Below are positions 37,558 to 46,495 of a DNA stretch of 64,000 nucleotides, in pieces. A program made the position numbers and the translations under genes. Position 1 is the first letter of the stretch. Each line of letters starts with the position of its first letter. Source of the stretch: Bacteroidales bacterium (GTDB lineage: Bacteria; Bacteroidota; Bacteroidia; Bacteroidales; GCA-2748055); the NCBI GenBank assembly GCA_029931975.1, contig JAOZQY010000010.1, forward strand, positions 16,089 to 80,088, written 5' to 3'. The notes beneath the pieces were generated by a model. It saw only the letters and a list, made by a program, of their open reading frames with translations, made no database searches and was not told the origin of the DNA.

Positions 37558-38148
37558 TCAGTTCTGGATTTCTCCCTGCTGGGAATCTATCACTGCAGGG
37601 GAGAGCATATCGGTAAATATGGCCCAGACATAGAGATCATTCTCGATGTAAATGGTGATTCGCCTGTTCCCATCTATTTTAATATAAGCTTCTCCTTTCA
37701 TGGGATGAGCCACGGTGATAAAACCTTTGCCGTAGATATCCTCATACCAGTGCCTTACATCTTTGGCCAGATTGCTTGCTGATAGTTCCTTTGTCCAGGG
37801 GGCCCAGCCATTGTATATAAATCGTACCGGCATTTCAAAGATAAGTCCATCATGGAACCTGGGATAGAAGTTCATGGTAGCCGGATATCTCAACTCTTCA
37901 TTGATATCATACTGAACACTTAGATTGGCTGATCCCTGCCTGACTAAACTATCCCGGTTCAGTCTATAACAATTTTTATAGAAATCCTGTTCGTCCATAC
38001 CCAGTGAGAGTCCCATAAACAGGGAGTCGTACCTGACTCCGCTGGCCAGTTCCCGTTCTAATCTGCGTTCATATGTTTTTCCTGGCGAGCATCCTCTTAC
38101 AACTAGTGCGACCATGATGCTTAGCACCACCCAAAGCATTCTATTCAT
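37558..38148 (-). CDS. small lipoprotein of unknown function between two ASPIC/UnbV genes
   Basis: 196 residues that I do not recognise. The N terminus MNRMLWVVLSIMVALVVRGC looks like a lipoprotein signal with cysteine 20 as the lipidated residue. The rest is soluble: charged helix KTYERRLERELASG, then mixed strand-like stretches (RYPATMNFYPRFHDG, EMPVRFIYNGWAPW, RRITIYIENDLYVWAIFTD). No repeats, calcium loops or catalytic motif stand out. It sits 12 bases after one ASPIC gene and 7 bases before another, in the same operon, so it probably works with these proteins in the outer envelope, for example as an assembly factor; that is inference. Confidence 0.75.
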   Translation of the reverse strand: MNRMLWVVLSIMVALVVRGCSPGKTYERRLERELASGVRYDSLFMGLSLGMDEQDFYKNCYRLNRDSLVRQGSANLSVQYDINEELRYPATMNFYPRFHDGLIFEMPVRFIYNGWAPWTKELSASNLAKDVRHWYEDIYGKGFITVAHPMKGEAYIKIDGNRRITIYIENDLYVWAIFTDMLSPAVIDSQQGEIQN

Positions 38149-38160
38149 TCTTCTTCAATT

Positions 38161-41100
38161 TCAGAAAGTGTAAAAGTGTAAATTCTCATCGTTTCTTGCA
38201 ACAGCTATCACATTGTTTCCCTTAATTTTTATGATTTTGAAATCTCTTATTTCGCCCTTGCTAAAAAAACCGGAACTATCGGCGGGGATAACCCTCCATA
38301 CTTCATTCCCGCAGCCTTTCAAAAAAAGACCATGCCCGGCACTATAAATCCCTGTTTCCGGTTTGGCCCTTGTCATGTTCCCACCCAGCAATATATCGCA
38401 TAATCCATCGTGATCGAAGTCGCCCGTTTCAATGGCATAAACCGGTGAAAGCTGACTCGATGCAGGCAGGGGCTTTATCTGAAAAGATCCCTGACCATTG
38501 TTGATCAAGACGGAGCTTTCCAGGTTTGTGGCCGAAAGCACAACGGAGCGTTGAAGAATATCTTCCGAAAAAATATCCTGGATAGTTTCTCCGCTGTAAG
38601 CCTTGAAAGTCTTATATACCTGTTTTAGGGCCGGAATTTGTTTTACCAGGTCATCCTTCATGGCTACGGGGTAACTTGTGTCGCCGTTAAAGGCACAGAT
38701 AATATGTTCAACTCTTCCATTCATATCAAAATCGTTCACATACATGGTAAGCGGTTTTTCCCGGGAAGCATGAAAGCGGGAGTTTAGGCCATGATTGCCC
38801 AGCACCAGGTCCATGTCTCCATCCCCGTCCAGATCAGCTGCACTAATCCTGTTCCACCACCCCTCTGTTCCTTGCAGGCCATAGTCGTCAGAGCGATCTG
38901 TGAAGTGGCCCTCCTCATTGATAAAGAGCTTTACGGGCATCCACTGGCCCACCATGACCATATCCGGATCTTTGTCGTTATCCACGTCGGTCCAGACCAT
39001 ATCGGTAATCATCCCTAATTCTTTTAGTCCGGGTGCTTTCAGATCCGAGACATTGGTAAAGGATCCTTTTCCATCATTCTCGAGCAGGTAGCCATTTACC
39101 GGGACGCCATACAGGAATGGTCGAAGTCGGATCCCCACAAAGAGGTCCGAATCTCCATCCCCATCAAAATCGGCTGCCTGAACCGTAGAGCTGCTCTCAT
39201 AGCGTCCTGAAGGCAGAACCTGTTTTGATTTGGAGAAGATTCCCTTGCCATTGTTCAAATAGAGCCTGTCACTCAGAGCAGAGGAACTGGAGGGGAGCTC
39301 ATTTCCGCCACAAGCCACATAGAGATCCTGGTCACCATCTCCGTCTGCATCAAAGAAGGCACAGGCGGTCTCTTCGGAGTTGCTTTCGGGCTCAAAAAGT
39401 GTTTTACCGGAAGAAGAAAAGTGACCATCGCTGTGCTGGATATAGAGAGCTCCCGGACTAGCTTTTGCTCCGCAGAAATAGAGATCATCCAATCCATCCC
39501 CATTCACATCAGCCGTAGCCATTCGGGGGCCCTCGCTTGAGTGCATATGGAAGAGCAGTGACTCACTGTGGAAATCATTGAAGTCGTTCTCCTCATGTGA
39601 GAAGGAGAGCCCCTTCGGGAGATCGCTCTTTTGAAATACAGCTTTTTCAGTTAAAGCCGGGAGTGAGTCACATGGCAATGCCTCTGTCTGATTCAGTATG
39701 AGGAACTGGTTGGCCTCTATCTCGTAAAGCCGGAAACAGCTTCCATCCGGCCAGCTCACCAGGATCGAGTCGATCCTGGAAATATCTCCCAGTCCAAAAT
39801 GTAGCCGGTGATCCATGGAAGATTTAAATCCCCGCATTGGAATGTTTTCCTGGTAGCTGCTTTCACCATTATAATATAGTGTTGCCGTGGCCCCGATGGC
39901 ACTGGTGTTGGAATCTTTGCCTGTGAAAGCAATGGAAAGGTAATTGGAGTGAGCCTGCTCACTGCTGTTATTTCGGTAAAGAAAGGAGGGCATATTCACA
40001 TTATTAACCACCAGGTCCAGGTCCCCGTCATTATCCAGATCCCCGTAGGCGGCTCCATTGGAGTGAGATGGTGTGGCCAGTCCCCACGAATCAGACCTAT
40101 TAGAGAAGGTCAGATCTCCGTTGTTATGGTAGGCATAGTTGGGAACCCGTTCCGATGGAATCCGATCTATGAGGCTCAAAATAGCCTGTTCCTCACTTTG
40201 GATCATGGATCGCATGAGGGCCGGATTGGAGTAGAAATTCAGGTAGTCCCGGTCCAGCAGATCCTTGTATATCCCATTGGCCACAAAAAGATCGCGCCAT
40301 CCGTCGTTATCCAGGTCCATGATCAACGCTCCCCAGCTCCAGTCTGTGGCATCCACACCACTGTACCTGCCAATCTCGCTGAAGGAGCCGTTTCTGTTAT
40401 TGAGTTGTAATACGTTTCGGGCAAACTGGTGATGGTAGCCCTTATCCACTTTATTTCTGTAGCTTTCCCAGGCTTCAAACAGCACCTTGGTCTTCAGCCG
40501 CCTGTCGCCTTCAGCAGTCATCTCAGTCACAAAAATATCGGGCCAGCCATCGTTATTGATATCAGCAATATCGGCTCCCATGGCCCCCAGGCTGGTTTCA
40601 CTCAGTTGTTCGTCAAGACATTCCGAAAATGTGCCATCCTGCATATTGATATAGAGATAATCGCGTTCAAAAAAGTCATTGGAGACATAGATGTCCATCC
40701 AGCCATCCCGGTTCAGATCGGCCACACTTACGCCCAGACCAAAGCCTATTTTGCTGCCATAAATACCTGCTTCAGCACTCACATCCACAAAGCTATTTCC
40801 ATCGTTTCTGTAAAGTTTATTGGCTCCAAGGGCGTCCCTCACCAGACGAGCTCCCTCTTCCATGTCAAATTCGGTAACCGACTGGAAGGAGTTGTTCAGC
40901 AGGTAGCAGTCCAGGTCCCCATCGCGGTCATAGTCAAAAAAGCTTGCATGGGTGGAGAGCCCCAGGTCTGCAATGCCCCAGGCCTCAGCCTGTTCGGTGA
41001 ATGTGAGATCTCCATTATTGATAAAGAGTTCATTGTGCCGGTGGGGGGTGTCCGGGACACCTGATTTGCAGACATAGATATCGGGCCATCCATCGCCATT

Positions 41101-41490
41101 TACATCGGCTATGCTAACACCGGTCGACCAGACTCCCTCACAGGCCACACCTGCCTGCTGGGTAATATCATCAAAATGAAGATTACCCCTGTTGATATAA
41201 AGCCGGTTGTCCGCAATATTTCCACAAAAATAGATATCGGTAAGTCCATCCAGGTTGAAGTCGCCCAGTCCCACCCCTGCACCATTATAAAAATTGCGGT
41301 AAGTATAGGTGTTGTATTCCTCACTGTACTCTACGTCGTTGCGAAATAGGATCCCGGTTTCTTTTGCATCCAGAAGGGAGAATCGGGCAGAGATTCCGGA
41401 ATCCGGAGCCTCATCCTGACATGCCTGCAGGAAAAGCATCGCAAGCAAAAGAATTCCGGTAAATGATAAGGATGATTTCCCTTGAAACAT
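38161..41490 (-). CDS. FG-GAP/VCBS plus ASPIC/UnbV lipoprotein (first of the tandem), downstream of SusCD pair 2
   Basis: 1109 residues from ATG 41490 (MFQGKSSLSFTGILLLAMLF). An in-frame ATG at 41505 falls inside the terminator A-run and is unlikely. Lipobox LQAC is followed by QDEAPD, which resembles the surface-lipoprotein export signal of Bacteroidota. FG-GAP loops DFNLDGLTD, DVNGDGWPD, DYDRDGDLD, DLNRDGWMD, DLDNDGWRD and DADGDGDQD span about 50-480 and 610-1000; ASPIC/UnbV near 515-585 (AIGATATLYYNGESSYQE, LHFGLGDISRIDSILVSWP). Ends NVIAVARNDENLHFYTF. Placed after SusD 2 and its terminator; probable surface partner of that transporter. Confidence 0.88.
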   Translation of the reverse strand: MFQGKSSLSFTGILLLAMLFLQACQDEAPDSGISARFSLLDAKETGILFRNDVEYSEEYNTYTYRNFYNGAGVGLGDFNLDGLTDIYFCGNIADNRLYINRGNLHFDDITQQAGVACEGVWSTGVSIADVNGDGWPDIYVCKSGVPDTPHRHNELFINNGDLTFTEQAEAWGIADLGLSTHASFFDYDRDGDLDCYLLNNSFQSVTEFDMEEGARLVRDALGANKLYRNDGNSFVDVSAEAGIYGSKIGFGLGVSVADLNRDGWMDIYVSNDFFERDYLYINMQDGTFSECLDEQLSETSLGAMGADIADINNDGWPDIFVTEMTAEGDRRLKTKVLFEAWESYRNKVDKGYHHQFARNVLQLNNRNGSFSEIGRYSGVDATDWSWGALIMDLDNDGWRDLFVANGIYKDLLDRDYLNFYSNPALMRSMIQSEEQAILSLIDRIPSERVPNYAYHNNGDLTFSNRSDSWGLATPSHSNGAAYGDLDNDGDLDLVVNNVNMPSFLYRNNSSEQAHSNYLSIAFTGKDSNTSAIGATATLYYNGESSYQENIPMRGFKSSMDHRLHFGLGDISRIDSILVSWPDGSCFRLYEIEANQFLILNQTEALPCDSLPALTEKAVFQKSDLPKGLSFSHEENDFNDFHSESLLFHMHSSEGPRMATADVNGDGLDDLYFCGAKASPGALYIQHSDGHFSSSGKTLFEPESNSEETACAFFDADGDGDQDLYVACGGNELPSSSSALSDRLYLNNGKGIFSKSKQVLPSGRYESSSTVQAADFDGDGDSDLFVGIRLRPFLYGVPVNGYLLENDGKGSFTNVSDLKAPGLKELGMITDMVWTDVDNDKDPDMVMVGQWMPVKLFINEEGHFTDRSDDYGLQGTEGWWNRISAADLDGDGDMDLVLGNHGLNSRFHASREKPLTMYVNDFDMNGRVEHIICAFNGDTSYPVAMKDDLVKQIPALKQVYKTFKAYSGETIQDIFSEDILQRSVVLSATNLESSVLINNGQGSFQIKPLPASSQLSPVYAIETGDFDHDGLCDILLGGNMTRAKPETGIYSAGHGLFLKGCGNEVWRVIPADSSGFFSKGEIRDFKIIKIKGNNVIAVARNDENLHFYTF

Positions 41491-41503
41491 GCGCGCAATG
41501 TAC

Positions 41504-41542
41504 AAAAAAGAGAGCAGGCAATTGCAAAATTGCCTGCTCTCT
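41504..41542 (-). terminator. strong intrinsic terminator after SusD 2
   Basis: Arms AGAGAGCAGGCAATT (41509-41523) and AATTGCCTGCTCTCT (41528-41542) are exact reverse complements with a 4-base loop. In minus-strand sense the hairpin is followed by six Ts. It begins 29 bases past the SusD 2 stop and just before the ASPIC gene. Confidence 0.95.
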
Positions 41543-41570
41543 GAATAACTATATATTCAAATGGCTACTT

Positions 41571-43259
41571 CTAATTATATCCGGGATTCTGGTCCAGGTT
41601 GGGGTTGGCATCCAGCTTGTCCCTGTGGATGGGGAACAATACAGTGTGTTCTCCTTCAACAAGTACATCACCAGGATTATTATAAGGAAGGGCCCAGTCA
41701 GCTACACTGGTGAAAAGATCCCAACGGATCAATGCCCGACGCCTGTTGTTTTCAGCAAACATCTCACGGCCGATCTCATTGAAGAGCTCACCACCTGCGA
41801 TACTGGGTCCGGTCATATCGAAACTAACGGGTCCGTCCACAGTTGTCAGGGGGGCAACACCGGCACGTTCCCTGATATCATTCACCAGGGGAAGAATGCC
41901 GGCATCTCCTGGATTCAGTCTCCAGAGGGCCTCAGCTTTCATCAGGATAATATCGGCCAGACGGAAAACGGCATAGTCGTTGTTCATGGCATCGGGATGT
42001 CCACCCAACTCAAATTCCCATTTACCGATCCTGACTCCTGCCTGACGATAGGCCTGTGGACCCAGCTCATTGATCTGGGGTTCACCGGAACCGATGTTCC
42101 CAAAATTGAGCAGTGTTCCATCCGGGTCATCTGAGTCAGCACCATCATCCACAGTAGGACTTCCGTCTACGTTATACTGGTAACCGGCGATGAAATTGCC
42201 TCGCCTGATGGCCGGGCCATCTAAGGTACCCACATCTCCTTTACGAAGATCTGTATCCTCGTATGAGTTGTAGAACTCCTCCAGAGAACAGAATCCGTTC
42301 CATGGTTGTGCTGTCAGATTATAGGTATACTGGCTTGAATAGTGCAGGGTTCTGGCTGACACGTTAAAACCTCCATAATACACCTGGTCGTAAGGTATGG
42401 CAAAGATCATTTCCGAAGTTCCTGTGTTGCTGGCACTGAAGTTGTCAAAGTAGTTACCTGTGAGCGCGTAACCACCATTGTCAATGATATCAGTACAAGC
42501 GCTTACGGCTTTGGCATACTGCTGAGTTCCGGTATAGACTTCGGCATTCAGATACAGGTTGGCAAGTAAGGCCTTTCCGGCATAATAGTTCATCCGTCCG
42601 TAGGTAGTACCATCCACTGCTTTGGGAAGCAGGGGTACAGCCTCCTCAAGGTCGGCTACCAGCCAGGCATAAACGTCTGCCCTGTCAACTGTTGCAGGTT
42701 GTGCATCGGCATTTGCAAAATCGGTTACCAGGGGTACATTCCCGAACCAATCGATCAGTTGCCAGTAAAAGAAGCCCCTGACGGCACGTAGTTCAGCGAT
42801 AAAGGCAGCTGCCACATCGGCATCCATGGCTCCGTCCTCAACAAGGACTTCGAATTGGTAGATCAAACGGTTGGCCGTATTTACACCGCCAAAACCAAAG
42901 TTCCATCCACCATTCATACCACCGTCTTCACGGGTCCATGCATGAAGGTGCCATCTTCTCCAGTCGCCACCGTCGTCCCAGTCCTGACCACGTGTGGGCA
43001 CGACCATTTCGTCGGTTGAAACACAATTCAGGTTCCATGGATCGCCGGAACCCCAGTTGCCAAACTGGGTATAGGCAGCGCCCAGGGCAGCGAGAATTTC
43101 CTCTTCTGTATTGAAGAAGTTATCTGGAGTCACATCACTGTAGAGTTCTTCATCCAGATTAGTACATGACTGGTTAATAGTGGCTGTTAGCATCACTGCC
43201 AGGACTGCCATTGCCAGTAATCGTGATTTTCTCATTTTATTTCTATCTGTTGTTTTCAT
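41571..43259 (-). CDS. SusD/RagB-family surface lipoprotein (pair 2)
   Basis: 562 residues from ATG 43259 (MKTTDRNKMRKSRLL); ATG 43235 gives a more compact lipoprotein signal and is a real alternative, while the open frame to 43289 would overlap SusC 2. Lipobox region LTATINQSC followed by TNLDEELYSDVTPDNFF. SusD markers: EEEILAALGAAYTQFGNWG, GGVNTANRLIYQFEV, ELRAVRGFFYWQLIDWFG, C-terminal ADIILMKAEALWRLNPGDAG and EIGREMFAENNRRRALIRW. Shorter than SusD 1 (648) and not very similar, so the two pairs may serve different ligands. It would hold ligand over SusC 2 at the surface. Confidence 0.95.
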   Translation of the reverse strand: MKTTDRNKMRKSRLLAMAVLAVMLTATINQSCTNLDEELYSDVTPDNFFNTEEEILAALGAAYTQFGNWGSGDPWNLNCVSTDEMVVPTRGQDWDDGGDWRRWHLHAWTREDGGMNGGWNFGFGGVNTANRLIYQFEVLVEDGAMDADVAAAFIAELRAVRGFFYWQLIDWFGNVPLVTDFANADAQPATVDRADVYAWLVADLEEAVPLLPKAVDGTTYGRMNYYAGKALLANLYLNAEVYTGTQQYAKAVSACTDIIDNGGYALTGNYFDNFSASNTGTSEMIFAIPYDQVYYGGFNVSARTLHYSSQYTYNLTAQPWNGFCSLEEFYNSYEDTDLRKGDVGTLDGPAIRRGNFIAGYQYNVDGSPTVDDGADSDDPDGTLLNFGNIGSGEPQINELGPQAYRQAGVRIGKWEFELGGHPDAMNNDYAVFRLADIILMKAEALWRLNPGDAGILPLVNDIRERAGVAPLTTVDGPVSFDMTGPSIAGGELFNEIGREMFAENNRRRALIRWDLFTSVADWALPYNNPGDVLVEGEHTVLFPIHRDKLDANPNLDQNPGYN

Positions 43260-43278
43260 ATCGTCTGTTTTTAGCGGG

Positions 43279-46248
43279 TTAGAAACCAAGGTTTACACCC
43301 AGTGAAACAGACCTGGTCCTGAACCAGGTATTCCTTCTGTCGATACCAGGAATCAATACGTTACCACCATCATCATATCTCGGGCTGGGATCTACACCTT
43401 TATACTTGGTAATGTAGAACAGGTTGTTGCCTGCCACAAAGACACGTATGTTCCTGAAGGCCTTGTTCGCAGACATGTCGAAGGTATATCCAAGGCTCAT
43501 ATTATCGAGCGAAACAAAGGATGCATCTTCAATGTGTGAGCTGTTAAGAACTCCTGATGAGGCATTGTATAAGGTTCCGTTCTCGTTCCTCATGTCATCG
43601 GCAGTTGCCGGCAGGTTGTAGGATCCAATCATCTGGGGTACCTCATAAAATGCCCGGAATGTGTTGTTCAGATCGTGTCCCAAAACGCCGCGGAAGAAGA
43701 TATTCAGGTCAAAATTCTTATACTTAAAGTTGTTTGACCATCCGAACTCAGCATTGGGTATCCCATTACCAACCACAACACGGTCGAGTTCATCTACAGT
43801 CCCGTTACCATCGGTGTCTTGAAGAATCAGGTTGCCATCGGGATCAATCTCCACAAAGGTGTGGGCCCAGAGTTGACCAATGGGCTGACCCTCTTCAGCT
43901 CGTACCAGGGGAACCCCACTTTGTCCGGGAGCACCCATGGCACCCAGGTCGCGTGTTCCATAGGTAAGTTCTGCTCCATTATATTCTCCTGAAAGAGAGA
44001 CCAGCTCGTTCTTCAGGTTGTAGGTGGGAGTAATGGTAGTGCTCCATGAGAAATCGCCAGCTTGTACAGCGTTCCATGTCAGGGTCAGTTCAAGACCACT
44101 GTTCTGGATTTCTCCCAGGTTCAGCCAGGCTTGAGTATAGAGGTTCGGGGGAACCGGCACTTCGTATTGGAACAGCAGGTCGGTAGTGGTTCTTGTGTAG
44201 TAGTCAAATGAACCAAAGAGTTGACCATCCAGCAGTGAGAAATCCACACCAATGTCCAGTTCACCTTTCTTTTCCCAACCCAGGTCCTCATTGGCATTAC
44301 TAACCGGTGCATAGCCGGGGATGAACTCACCATTATAGAAGAAGTTTCCTGAGGGTCCGAGACGCAGTAGCGACATATAACTGTCTGATGGCTGGTTTCC
44401 GGTTATTCCGTAACTGGCCCTGAGTTTCAGGTTGTCCATAGAGGAAATATCCAGGATATTGGCCAGATCCACACCTGCACCAACGGCAGGGAAGACCCCC
44501 CACTTGTTACCATCACCAAATCGGCTGGAACCTTCATAACGCACACTGGCTGTGAAAAACCAGCTGTCGGTTACATTCAGGTTCACACGGCCAAAGAATG
44601 CGGCCAGTGTATTGGAGTGCTTGTAGCTGGAAACAGAGCCAATGCCTTCGTTGAAATCCTTGGCTGCTCCCAGGTTATTATAGGTAAAGGCATCAGTGAT
44701 AAAATCGCCACCTTCTGCTGAAAAACCTTCATAGTTAAAGTCCTGGTGGGAATATCCGGCTAAGACCGTCAGGTTGGCACCGCTGATATTTGTCACATAG
44801 TTGATGGTTGATTCGAACAGTTCGAAAGAGTTCTCATCAAAGCTTCTCCTGGCCAGACCGTTACGGTCCATACCCGTTCCGTAAGAGTTTTTGTCGCGGT
44901 AAGTCCCACGGGCAAAACTCTGCTGCTGTACAGAGTAGAAAGCGTCGACTTTCAATCCATCCATAATTTCAAAAGCACCTTTCAGGGCCACATTAACACG
45001 CTGGTCTTTACCCTCGTTTGTATTCTGTTCCATCATGGCCACCGGATTGTAATAATCATAAAGGACCTGCTGGAAATAGCCGTCATACTGATCGTAGGCT
45101 GCATCATCGCTTCTCACAGGAGCGGTAGGGTTATAGATGGAGGCATATCTGAATGCTTCGTCGAAACCATATTGTGATTCACGCTGGGTGGCACCAATGT
45201 TCAGGTCCATTGTGAGGCGGTCGTTGATGGCCTTCTGGCTCAGATTCAGACGTCCGTTCAACTGGGTATACCCGGTGTTGATGGCAACGCCATCTCCATC
45301 ACGGTAGTTGAATGAAGCCATATAGGTAGTCTTGTCGGTACCCCCTGACATACTCAGGTTGTGCACCTGTTGGATGGCGTTCTGGGTGGTCTCTTCAAAC
45401 CAGTTGGTGTCATAACCAAAATCGGTTCCTTCGTCGGTCTCGGCCGACATGGTACGCCACTGATCGGAAGTCATCACATTGGGAAATTTACCCACGGTCT
45501 CCATGGTAACCATACCATTGTAATCGATATAGGCTGTTCCCCTTCTACCTTTTTTAGTAGTTACGATGATTACACCGCTGGAACCCCTGGTACCGTAAAT
45601 GGCAGCAGCAGAACCGTCTTTCAGAACGTCCATGGACTCGATGTCGTTGGGATCCACATTGTCCAGCGATCCGCCAACAACTCCGTCAATAACCACAAGG
45701 GGCTGGGTGTTGGCGCCAATGGTACTCATACCTCGCAGACGCATGGTGAAGCCCCCGTTGGGGTTGCCACCCGGCTTAGAGATGGAGAGACCGGCCACTT
45801 TACCCTGCACCAGCTGGGCGGGATTGATCACTGAACCTTTGTTGAATTCTTCTGATTTGACATTGGAGATGGCAGAGGTCAGTTCTTTCTTCATCTGAGT
45901 ACCATAGCCGATGACCACGATTTCATCCAGAGCAAGGATGTCTTCGACCAATGTCACGTTAATAGAGGTTTGATTACCCACAGCAATGTTCTGTGGCGCG
46001 TAACCAATGGATGTAAATACCAGGACAGCATCTGGACCCGGAACGGTAATACTGAAATTACCATCCACGTCGGTCACGGCTCCCTGGGTAGTTCCCTGGA
46101 TCACAATGTTTACACCGGGAATGGGACCTTCCAGGTCGGAAGAGACCGAACCGGTCACTGTTTTTTCCTGGGCAAAGGTTAAGCTGATCGCAAAACCAAA
46201 CAGGATAAGCGACAAAAAGCCGCTTTTCCACCATGCAGAATTTCGCAT
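43279..46248 (-). CDS. SusC/RagA-family TonB-dependent outer-membrane transporter (pair 2)
   Basis: 989 residues from ATG 46248; the frame is open 40 codons further, but MRNSAWWKSGFLSLILFGF starts the signal peptide, ending LTFAQ, and aligns with SusC 1. CarboxypepD_reg-like domain (TVTGSVSSDLEGPIPGVNI), plug (FTMRLRGMSTIGANTQPLVV, YGTRGSSGVIIVTTKKGRR) and a barrel that ends TRSVSLGVNLGF. It imports the ligand delivered by SusD 2 using TonB energy. First gene of the long minus-strand unit SusC, SusD, terminator, ASPIC, small lipoprotein, ASPIC, ASPIC. Intact. Confidence 0.96.
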   Translation of the reverse strand: MRNSAWWKSGFLSLILFGFAISLTFAQEKTVTGSVSSDLEGPIPGVNIVIQGTTQGAVTDVDGNFSITVPGPDAVLVFTSIGYAPQNIAVGNQTSINVTLVEDILALDEIVVIGYGTQMKKELTSAISNVKSEEFNKGSVINPAQLVQGKVAGLSISKPGGNPNGGFTMRLRGMSTIGANTQPLVVIDGVVGGSLDNVDPNDIESMDVLKDGSAAAIYGTRGSSGVIIVTTKKGRRGTAYIDYNGMVTMETVGKFPNVMTSDQWRTMSAETDEGTDFGYDTNWFEETTQNAIQQVHNLSMSGGTDKTTYMASFNYRDGDGVAINTGYTQLNGRLNLSQKAINDRLTMDLNIGATQRESQYGFDEAFRYASIYNPTAPVRSDDAAYDQYDGYFQQVLYDYYNPVAMMEQNTNEGKDQRVNVALKGAFEIMDGLKVDAFYSVQQQSFARGTYRDKNSYGTGMDRNGLARRSFDENSFELFESTINYVTNISGANLTVLAGYSHQDFNYEGFSAEGGDFITDAFTYNNLGAAKDFNEGIGSVSSYKHSNTLAAFFGRVNLNVTDSWFFTASVRYEGSSRFGDGNKWGVFPAVGAGVDLANILDISSMDNLKLRASYGITGNQPSDSYMSLLRLGPSGNFFYNGEFIPGYAPVSNANEDLGWEKKGELDIGVDFSLLDGQLFGSFDYYTRTTTDLLFQYEVPVPPNLYTQAWLNLGEIQNSGLELTLTWNAVQAGDFSWSTTITPTYNLKNELVSLSGEYNGAELTYGTRDLGAMGAPGQSGVPLVRAEEGQPIGQLWAHTFVEIDPDGNLILQDTDGNGTVDELDRVVVGNGIPNAEFGWSNNFKYKNFDLNIFFRGVLGHDLNNTFRAFYEVPQMIGSYNLPATADDMRNENGTLYNASSGVLNSSHIEDASFVSLDNMSLGYTFDMSANKAFRNIRVFVAGNNLFYITKYKGVDPSPRYDDGGNVLIPGIDRRNTWFRTRSVSLGVNLGF

Positions 46249-46288
46249 AATTGAAGTAGTTTTTAGGTTAGCAATGAATGACAAGTTG
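46249..46288 (-). promoter_or_regulatory. conserved SusC leader, copy 2
   Basis: Counterpart of the leader at 30693-30730, directly upstream of the SusC 2 start codon; about 35 of 40 aligned positions agree. Upstream of it the two intergenic regions no longer align clearly. Confidence 0.55.
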
Positions 46289-46407
46289 TCTTTAATTTGA
46301 TAGTTGTTTAGTATAAAGGGTGTACATATATATATATGTGCAAGGTCGAAATTAAGATATTTTAACATTTATGCTACTTTTTTAACCTTATTTAGAGTTA
46401 TTCTATA

Positions 46408-46439
46408 TTGATAACGAAGCCTTGATTTTATTACCTTTG
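46408..46439 (+). promoter_or_regulatory. Bacteroidota promoter of the Asn-synthase-like / radical SAM operon
   Basis: TTG at 46408-46410, 21 bases, then TACCTTTG at 46432-46439, a full match to the TTG/TAnnTTTG consensus. Expected transcription start near 46446, giving a 50-base leader before ATG 46496. Confidence 0.75.
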
Positions 46440-46495
46440 GAGCGGGTAGAACATGCAGTATCGACCCATTTTCTTAAATACTAAACAGATAGAAG

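Noticed and set aside
40429..41064. Long antisense ORF opposite an ASPIC gene, with similar ones opposite its paralogues
   Set aside because: The repeats of Asp/Asn/Gly codons leave the opposite frame open. The predicted products are just the antisense of the calcium loops.
46321..46342. AT dinucleotide run as a functional repeat
   Set aside because: Short simple-sequence tract in an AT-rich intergenic region; nothing else supports a function.
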